This document shows, in pieces, positions 31,127 to 36,092 of a DNA stretch of 36,092 nt; the first letter of the stretch is position 1, and the number at the start of each line of letters is the position of its first letter. The DNA is from Aquificota bacterium (GTDB taxonomy: Bacteria; Aquificota; Aquificia; Aquificales; QOAS01). Made by a program: the position numbers and the translations under genes. A model generated the notes under the pieces. The model had not been told where the DNA came from, did not search any database, and was given only the letters and a program-made list of their open reading frames with translations. The stretch lies in NCBI GenBank assembly GCA_013154305.1, contig JAADCT010000032.1:1-36092 (forward strand), given 5' to 3'.

Positions 31127-32362
31127 TTATTCCCTTCCGTGGGTGAGGAAAAAGGCCGTTTCGACCAACAGAAGACCGAAGGTCCACCAAAACTTATTCC
31201 GAAGCGGCAGGGCCAGCAGCAGAAGGGCGGCCGAAACGAATACCAAAACGAACAAAAAGGGGAAGGGGGAAACTTCGAAGTAGACGCTTTCGGGTAAAAC
31301 CTTTAAAAGGTAGCCGAAGGCCTCGGCGAGGGCGTTTTGAAGCCACACCAGCGGCGGCAGCGTCCAAAAGGTCAAGAGGTTAAAGGTTCCCACCACCACG
31401 AAAAACTGGACCAAAACCGTAAACAAAAATCCGAACAGAAAGACGCCGAAGGACAGGTACTTGAAAAAGTAGGCTATCAGCGGATTGATGACGGCCGAAA
31501 CGACGACCGAGGCTTCCAAACCGAAGGTTTTACCGAAAACGGACCGAACGAAGTCCTCCTCCGGCGTCTTTCGGCCGCCGTAGTAGAGAATTAGGGCCAA
31601 GGAGGCCAAGTAGCTGAGCCAAAATCCGACGTTGGTTCCCCAGTGGGGAAAGAGGGCCAGCCAGAGGGCGGCGCTCAAAAAGAGGGCCTTGAGGGGGTCG
31701 TAGTTTCTCAGGAGCAGGCGGGCGACCATAAAGAGGGCCACCGAAACGAAGGCCCTGTAGGCGGGGGCCTTCGGAAAGAGGATGAAAAAGGTGAAGAAGG
31801 TGAAAAAGGCCAGGGCCACCCAGTAGCGCAGACCCCAACGCACGGGCAGGAAGAAAAAGGCCGTCAAAAAAAGCGCGTAGTGCATTCCCGAAATCACTAT
31901 CAGGTGGTATATCCCCAGGTGGGCTATCTTTTCCCTCTCCCTGCGGGAAAACCAGTTTTCGCCAAAGAGCAGGGCCGAACCGACCTTTTTCTGAATTTTG
32001 GTTTCGGCCGTTTGCAAAAAACGCTCCTTTAGGACCGAGCGAACCTTCAATCTCCACCTTTGGAGGAGGGAGCGTTCGACCTTCCAACGCTCGGCGTAAA
32101 CCCGGCCTCCGTAGGCCCTCCCCTCGACGGTCAGGCGGTCGCCGGGATAGACCTTTGCGTTTTTAAGGAAGCGAACCGACCACAGTCGGTTTTCACCGTC
32201 GAGGAGGACCACCCGATTGTAGTTCTTGGCAATCACCTCCCCCGTGAGGGTCACCTTTCCCTCGGCCTTTCCCCACCGGGGGGCGTTCAAGAGCGAGTTA
32301 ACCGCAAAGAGGGAAGAAAGGAGGATTAAAAAGACGAGACTTTTGGAAAGGCGGCGGACCAT
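31127..32362 (-). CDS. comEC: Minimal ComEC/Rec2-type DNA uptake channel
   Basis: The 411-residue polytopic protein has an N-terminal membrane segment (about 8-26) and a short beta domain (about 38-100, LTGEVIAKNYNRVVLLDGE). The competence domain starts FGENWFSRREREKIAHLGIYHLIVISGMHYALF (about 133-165). HL.(V/I)ISGMH is the hallmark of ComEC, which carries transforming DNA across the inner membrane. Some nine helices follow to the C terminus. The metallo-beta-lactamase-like nuclease domain found in many ComEC proteins is absent, and the gene simply stops. It starts 3 bp after the ileS stop, so they form a leftward operon. There is no Shine-Dalgarno. Confidence 0.85.
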   Translation of the reverse strand: MVRRLSKSLVFLILLSSLFAVNSLLNAPRWGKAEGKVTLTGEVIAKNYNRVVLLDGENRLWSVRFLKNAKVYPGDRLTVEGRAYGGRVYAERWKVERSLLQRWRLKVRSVLKERFLQTAETKIQKKVGSALLFGENWFSRREREKIAHLGIYHLIVISGMHYALFLTAFFFLPVRWGLRYWVALAFFTFFTFFILFPKAPAYRAFVSVALFMVARLLLRNYDPLKALFLSAALWLALFPHWGTNVGFWLSYLASLALILYYGGRKTPEEDFVRSVFGKTFGLEASVVVSAVINPLIAYFFKYLSFGVFLFGFLFTVLVQFFVVVGTFNLLTFWTLPPLVWLQNALAEAFGYLLKVLPESVYFEVSPFPFLFVLVFVSAALLLLALPLRNKFWWTFGLLLVETAFFLTHGRE

Positions 32363-32365
32363 CGG

Positions 32366-33925
32366 TTAAACGACGCCGGCCGCCCTCAGGGCCCCGTAGC
32401 AGCGCCGGCAAACCTTTTGCCCGTCGGGCAACTCCTCAAACTCCTCTTCGGGAAAGTACAGCCAACAGCGGGGACACTTTTGCCCCTCGGCCGGCGAAAC
32501 GGCCACCTTGAGACCTTTAACCTCCTCCCCTTCCAGCTCCACCGCCCCCTTCGGTTCGGCGGAAAGCTCGACGCGGCTGACGCTCAAGAAGAAGGGAAGG
32601 TAGTCTAGGCGCTCCTCCACCAGGTCCTTAAGCCCGGGCGGCAACCCCAAGACCACCTTAGCCTCGTAGGGATGGCGGACGAGCTTTTGCCGGCGGGCCT
32701 GCTCGAGGGCCCGGTTTACCTCCTCCCTCAACTTGAGGAGTTTCGAGTAGACCTCTTCCAGTTTTTCGTCTATCAGCTCCTCCTTGGGAAGGTACATCGA
32801 CGCCAGAAAGACGCTTTCGGGAAGGTCGGACTTTATACTCCTCCGAACGGTTTGCCAAACCTCCTCGGCCGTAAAGCTCAAAACGGGCGCCAAAACGGTG
32901 GTCAGGGCCAAGAGGAGCTCCCACAAAACGGTTTGGGCACTGCGGCGTTCGCGGGAGTCGGGCGCGTAAACGTAGAGGCGGTCCTTTAAAACGTCGAGGT
33001 AGACGGCCGAAAGCTCGCGGTTTACGAAGGCCTTGAGGGCGCTAAAGGCGCGGTAAAACTGGTATTGGGAAAAGAAGCGGTGAACCTCCTTTAATACCAC
33101 CTGCAGGTGCGAAAGCATCCACCGGTCAAACTCGAGGAGGTCTTCGGGTTTCAGGGCGTCGCGGTCGGGATTAAAGTCGTAGAGGTTTCCGAGCAAAAAG
33201 CGAATGGTATTCCGGATTTTCCGATAGTCCTCGGCGACGGCCTTGAGAACCTGCTCGCCGATTTTAACGTCCTCGGTGTAGTCCTCGCTGACGGTCCAAA
33301 GTCTCAAAATGTCGGCCCCGTAACGCTCGACCACCTCCTGCGGTGACACGACATTTCCCAACGACTTGGACATCTTTCGTCCCTTCTCGTCGAGGATAAA
33401 ACCGTGGGTCAGAACCGACCGGTAAGGGGCCTCGTCGTAAGACGCCACCCCCTCCAGGAGGGACGACTGGAACCATCCCCTGTGCTGGTCGCTTCCCTCC
33501 AGGTACATGTCCGCCTTGGGGATTCCCCTCCTTTTCAGGACCGCCGCGTGGGAGGAACCGCTGTCGAACCAAACGTCGAGGATGTCCTCCTCCTTCTCAA
33601 ATTCGGTCGAACCGCACTTGGGACACCTGTAGCCCTCCGGGAGCAGTTCTTTAGCCTCCTTTTCGAACCAAATGTCGGCGCCGTACTCGTAACTTTCCAC
33701 CAGACGGGCTATGCGCTCGAAAATTTCGGCGTCGGCCAAAACCTCACCGCACCTTTTACAGTAGAAAACGGTTATCGGAACGCCCCAAACGCGCTGGCGG
33801 GAGATGCACCAGTCGGGTCTGTTTTCAACCATCGAACGGATGCGCCTGTATCCGCTTTCGGGTATCCATCGGACCTTGTCTATTTCCTCGAGCGCCTTTT
33901 GGCGGAGGGTCTTTTTCCCTTCCAT
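32366..33925 (-). CDS. ileS: Isoleucyl-tRNA synthetase, C-terminal half only
   Basis: The 519 residues correspond to roughly the last 55-60% of a normal IleRS (~930). The start MEGKKTLRQKALEEIDKVRWIPE aligns to the conserved '..WFISM' Met. Present are MVENRPDWCISRQRVWGVPI (32-51), a zinc site C56/C59-C101/C104, DVWFDSG (117-123), and KMSKS (184-188). The anticodon-binding helical domain (about 240-400) and a C-terminal zinc finger CPRCW...CRRC (484-509) are also intact. Missing are the HIGH motif and the CP1 editing domain. The upstream frame has a TAA 45 bp before the ATG, then the divergent sppA. No frameshift remnant of the N half is seen. It is either a split-gene subunit or a relic; all motifs look intact and codon use matches neighbours. 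comEC follows 3 bp later. Confidence 0.88.
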   Translation of the reverse strand: MEGKKTLRQKALEEIDKVRWIPESGYRRIRSMVENRPDWCISRQRVWGVPITVFYCKRCGEVLADAEIFERIARLVESYEYGADIWFEKEAKELLPEGYRCPKCGSTEFEKEEDILDVWFDSGSSHAAVLKRRGIPKADMYLEGSDQHRGWFQSSLLEGVASYDEAPYRSVLTHGFILDEKGRKMSKSLGNVVSPQEVVERYGADILRLWTVSEDYTEDVKIGEQVLKAVAEDYRKIRNTIRFLLGNLYDFNPDRDALKPEDLLEFDRWMLSHLQVVLKEVHRFFSQYQFYRAFSALKAFVNRELSAVYLDVLKDRLYVYAPDSRERRSAQTVLWELLLALTTVLAPVLSFTAEEVWQTVRRSIKSDLPESVFLASMYLPKEELIDEKLEEVYSKLLKLREEVNRALEQARRQKLVRHPYEAKVVLGLPPGLKDLVEERLDYLPFFLSVSRVELSAEPKGAVELEGEEVKGLKVAVSPAEGQKCPRCWLYFPEEEFEELPDGQKVCRRCYGALRAAGVV

Positions 33926-33958
33926 GTCAAAGAGATTAAGTTTAAAGTTCGATAATGG

Positions 33959-34834
33959 ATGGGCTTTTTAAAGCGTCTCTTTTGCTGGGTGGCCTCGGCC
34001 TTCTTTTTAATCTTTCTGGCTTTGATGGGATTGGGCCTTTGGATAAAGAGTAAGCTCCCCACCACCGACAAGGTGGCCCTCGTGCGCATCGAAGGCGTCA
34101 TAAACCGCGCCGACGAGATTCTCTCCAGTCTCAAAAAGGTCGAGGAGGACAGGTCTATAAAGGCCCTCGTTTTGCGCGTCAATTCCCCCGGCGGGGCCGT
34201 CGGCGCCGCCCAGGAAATTTACACCGAACTGCTGAGGATAAAAAACGAGTACAAAAAACCGATAGTGGTGTCTATGGGTAACGTTGCCGCCTCCGGCGGT
34301 CTTTACGTTTCTCTTCCCGCAACGGTAATTTACGCCGAAGGGGGAACCATAACCGGTTCCATCGGCGTCATCGTCCAAAAACTGGACGTTAAGGAGCTGG
34401 CCGCCAAGTTGGGCGTGAAGGTGGAGGTCGTCAAAACCGGAAAGTACAAGGACATCCTAAACCCCTTCAGGGAAATGACGCCGGAGGAAAGGGAGTACCT
34501 TTTGAGGCTCGAAAGGGACGTCCTCGAACAGTTTAAGGAGGCGGTGGTCAAAAACCGCGGGGACAAGCTCAAAGTTTCGATAGAGGAAATAGCCGACGGT
34601 CGGATTTTCAGCGGTCGCCAGGCGCTCGAGATAGGGCTTGTAGACAAACTCGGTAACCTGCAGGACGCCGTTGCCGAGGCGGCCAAACTCGCCGGCATTA
34701 AGGGAAAGCCCACCGTCGTCGAGCTAAAACCCGAAAGACCGCTCTTTAAGAAACTCGTCGGGGCCGAATTCAAAAGTCCCCTGCCCTTTGACGCCGCGAC
34801 GACGGTGGGGGTTTACTACCTACTGCTCTGGTGA
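33959..34834 (+). CDS. sppA: Signal peptide peptidase SppA (short form)
   Basis: This membrane-bound serine protease degrades cleaved signal peptides. The 291 residues match the short, Bacillus-type SppA that works as an octamer. One transmembrane helix lies at about 8-29. The ClpP-like fold shows RVNSPGGAVGAAQEIY, catalytic Ser112 in GNVAASGGLYV, the GGTITGSIGVI strand, and catalytic Lys164 in KTGKYKD. The C-terminal GRQALEIGLVDKLG segment is typical. An ATG at 33955 is out of frame; ATG 33959 is used, with no Shine-Dalgarno. It is divergent from the half ileS gene (33 bp) and precedes minC (45 bp). Confidence 0.93.
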   Translation: MGFLKRLFCWVASAFFLIFLALMGLGLWIKSKLPTTDKVALVRIEGVINRADEILSSLKKVEEDRSIKALVLRVNSPGGAVGAAQEIYTELLRIKNEYKKPIVVSMGNVAASGGLYVSLPATVIYAEGGTITGSIGVIVQKLDVKELAAKLGVKVEVVKTGKYKDILNPFREMTPEEREYLLRLERDVLEQFKEAVVKNRGDKLKVSIEEIADGRIFSGRQALEIGLVDKLGNLQDAVAEAAKLAGIKGKPTVVELKPERPLFKKLVGAEFKSPLPFDAATTVGVYYLLLW

Positions 34835-34879
34835 AGGAGTTTTTGCAAAGCCGGCCCCAAGCGGGCGATACTAAAGGCG

Positions 34880-35482
34880 ATGATTAAGGTCAAAAGCAAA
34901 CCCTTGACCGTCCTCGTGGTGGAGGTCGAGGGTTCCGACCCGGAGGAGGTAAAGCAAAAACTGGAGGAGACCTTCGGCCGGAAGTTCTTTTCCATCGGCA
35001 ACGGAATGCCCTTTCTAATTCAGGCCAAAAACGGCGTTCCCGAAAGCACTATAGCCGAGATTGAAAATTACCTCCGCCAAAAGGGGCTAAAGCCCCTCCT
35101 TCAAACCGTCGGAGGGGACAAAACCGTCAAACAGGTCGACCTGGAAAAGGTCAAAGGGAGCGAAGTCCTCATAGTGAACAAAAACCTCCGGGCCGGACAG
35201 AGCATAGAGCACGCCGGCGACGTTCTCATCATCGGCGACGTCAATCCCGGCGCCCAGGTAAAGGCGACGGGCAACATCATAGTAATGGGAGCCCTCAAGG
35301 GGGTGGCGTGGGCCGGCTACCTCGGCAATCAAGACGCCGTCATAGTGGCCCTTAGGATGGAGCCCCAGCAACTTCGCATAGGAAACATCATCGCCGTTCC
35401 CGACGAGGGAGAACCCAAACCCAAGGCCCCCGAGGTGGCCCGCGTCAAGGGCGACGAAATAGTGATAGAGCCCCTCGTTTGA
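34880..35482 (+). CDS. minC: Septum-site determining protein MinC
   Basis: MinC inhibits FtsZ ring formation away from mid-cell. The 200 residues have an N-terminal FtsZ-binding domain (about 1-75, KSKPLTVLVVEVEG). A linker (about 78-100) leads to the C-terminal beta-helix domain: VNKNLRAGQSIEHAGDVLIIGDVNPGAQVKATGNIIVMGALKGVAWAG, then ALRMEPQQLRIGNIIAVPDEG. The A(R/L)(R/I)M(E)PQQLRIG motif is diagnostic. No minD or minE follows in the window. The TGA at 35480-35482 is directly against the IS-like end that begins at about 35483, so an insertion may have removed the original downstream region. There is no Shine-Dalgarno beyond a weak AAAGG. Confidence 0.93.
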   Translation: MIKVKSKPLTVLVVEVEGSDPEEVKQKLEETFGRKFFSIGNGMPFLIQAKNGVPESTIAEIENYLRQKGLKPLLQTVGGDKTVKQVDLEKVKGSEVLIVNKNLRAGQSIEHAGDVLIIGDVNPGAQVKATGNIIVMGALKGVAWAGYLGNQDAVIVALRMEPQQLRIGNIIAVPDEGEPKPKAPEVARVKGDEIVIEPLV

Positions 35483-36092
35483 CGTGAACTACCCCTCTAA
35501 TCTTGTGAGGGGCTTCCTGCTTCAACGAGGGCGAAAGCGTTAACCCCCGCGTTAGCGGGGTGCTATTGTTAGCCCTCTCCACAGGCGTAAGTTCGGGCTG
35601 TCCCAGCCCTACCGCCCGTAAGGTGGGCGACCCCTTCCTTTTAAGTTGTTTTAATCCCTCTTTCAACAGATTTATAGCGGCGTTTATATCCCTGTCGTGC
35701 AGTGTTCCGCACTTAGGACACTTCCACTTCCTGTCGCTCAGCTTTAAATTCTCTTTCTTGTAGTCACATACACTACAAAGTTTTAAACTCGGGAAATAGC
35801 GGTTTACCTTTATCAACACCCTTCCATACCACTTGGCTTTATACTCCAGAAAGCTTATAAACCTCCTCCAAGAGGCATCCGCTATTTGCCTTGATAAATT
35901 GCCTTTTTCAAGCAATTCCTTAACGCTCAAATCTTCAACAATAACGGCTTGGTTATCGCCTATCAGCTTCTTACTTAACTTGTGCAGAAAATCATCCCTT
36001 TGATTTTTAACCTTCTCATAGAGCTTTGCCAACCTTTTTGCAAGTTTTTGGTAATTTTTGCTTCCCTTAACTTTCCTTGATAGTTTCCTTTG
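35445..36092 (-). CDS. tnpB: TnpB/OrfB-type RNA-guided nuclease of an IS200/IS605 element (5' end outside window)
   Basis: The frame runs open to the window edge (starting QRKLSRKVKGSKNYQKLAKRL), so the first half lies to the right. Visible parts are the RuvC second acidic residue in VIVEDLSVKELL (codon 35936-35934), a zinc ribbon with C..C (LCSVC) and C..C (KCPKC), and the third acidic residue in LHDRDINAAINLL (Asp codon 35690-35688). A C-terminal region with LRAVGLGQPELTPVE and SLKQEAP is common in OrfB proteins. TnpB uses an omega-RNA guide to cut DNA at the target site. The ORF continues past the element's likely end into the opposite strand of the last minC codons (35445-35482), so the functional C terminus probably lies before that. 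Confidence 0.88.
   Translation of the reverse strand, partial: QRKLSRKVKGSKNYQKLAKRLAKLYEKVKNQRDDFLHKLSKKLIGDNQAVIVEDLSVKELLEKGNLSRQIADASWRRFISFLEYKAKWYGRVLIKVNRYFPSLKLCSVCDYKKENLKLSDRKWKCPKCGTLHDRDINAAINLLKEGLKQLKRKGSPTLRAVGLGQPELTPVERANNSTPLTRGLTLSPSLKQEAPHKIRGVVHVKRGALSLFRRP
35483..35660 (-). ncRNA. Candidate omega-RNA / right-end region of the IS element
   Basis: Minus strand, from the end of tnpB toward minC, is unusually structured. Stems are GGGCTG/CAGCCC (35595-35600/35604-35609), CGCCC/GGGCG (35613-35617/35625-35629), CCCCGC/GCGGGG (35545-35550/35555-35560), an enclosing GAGGGC/GCCCTC (35527-35532/35572-35577), and the end hairpin CCCCTC/GAGGGG (35492-35497/35507-35512). In TnpB systems the omega-RNA overlaps the tnpB 3' end and its guide is read from the sequence just beyond the right end, here the last minC codons. 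Boundaries are estimates. Confidence 0.45.
35483..36092 (-). mobile_element. IS200/IS605-type element, right end and tnpB (left end outside window)
   Basis: A subterminal hairpin 9 bp from the minC stop, a tnpB gene reading toward it, and GC-rich stems at the tnpB 3' end fit the right end of an IS605-family insertion. There are no terminal inverted repeats, as expected for this family. A tnpA gene, if any, is off the right edge. Confidence 0.6.

Noticed and set aside
33926-33970. Remnant of the IleRS N-terminal half just upstream of the ATG
   Set aside because: The short in-frame stretch before the TAA (AHPLSNFKLNLFD) does not resemble the usual 'RATPQWFIS' sequence, and no intein or splice signal is seen.

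Overview
The window looks like a compact chromosome segment of a thermophilic bacterium of the phylum Aquificota. The pointers are a protein-only RNase P of the Aquifex type (HARP), an archaeal-type S-adenosylmethionine synthetase, an archease, and Lys/Glu-rich proteins with C/G-ending codons. The fairly high GC would suit a Thermovibrio/Desulfurobacteriaceae-like lineage better than Aquifex itself. That placement is inference, because no 16S or other strict marker is present.

Layout, left to right. (1) 1-2359: the Smr-domain end of MutS2, HARP RNase P, and argG. (2) 2444-7080: an envelope and stress group, with an HtrA/Do protease, a sigma-70 factor, acpS, a Spy/CpxP-like periplasmic protein and a PpiD-like membrane chaperone. 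(3) 7077-10450: archease, a DUF2267 protein, the rplM-rpsI operon with its own promoter, and archaeal-type metK. (4) 10437-17345: a leftward operon encoding TolC, an adaptor, an RND pump and an AsmA-like protein. (5) 17478-22515: recG followed by a large secreted TPR protein. (6) 22594-24701: a membrane protein with frr, then infC-rpmI on the other strand. infC has no AUG/GUG/UUG start and probably begins at CUG. (7) 24736-26881: a coiled-coil protein divergent from a Ser/Thr kinase-PP2C phosphatase pair. (8) 26886-31112: SMC and a protein of uncertain family. (9) 31127-35482: a minimal ComEC and a gene for only the C-terminal half of isoleucyl-tRNA synthetase, divergent from sppA and minC. 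(10) 35483-end: the 3' part of an IS200/IS605-type element with tnpB and a structured, omega-RNA-like end abutting the minC stop codon.

The strongest unusual signal is the ileS gene. It begins with its own ATG at the conserved 'ISM' position, has an in-frame stop 45 bp upstream, and lacks the HIGH motif and the editing domain. Either IleRS is split into two subunits (a situation known for Aquifex LeuRS, not IleRS, as far as I am aware), or this is a relic or an assembly junction. Other points worth a second look are the non-AUG infC start, a mirrored 16-bp leader shared by argG and htrA, GC-rich triloop hairpins 22-23 nt before the htrA and recG start codons, a region-3 duplication in the sigma factor, and a sharp split between genes with strong Shine-Dalgarno sequences and genes with none.

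Intergenic gaps are short. No gap over 300 bases lacks a gene, and I saw no tRNA, rRNA or CRISPR array.
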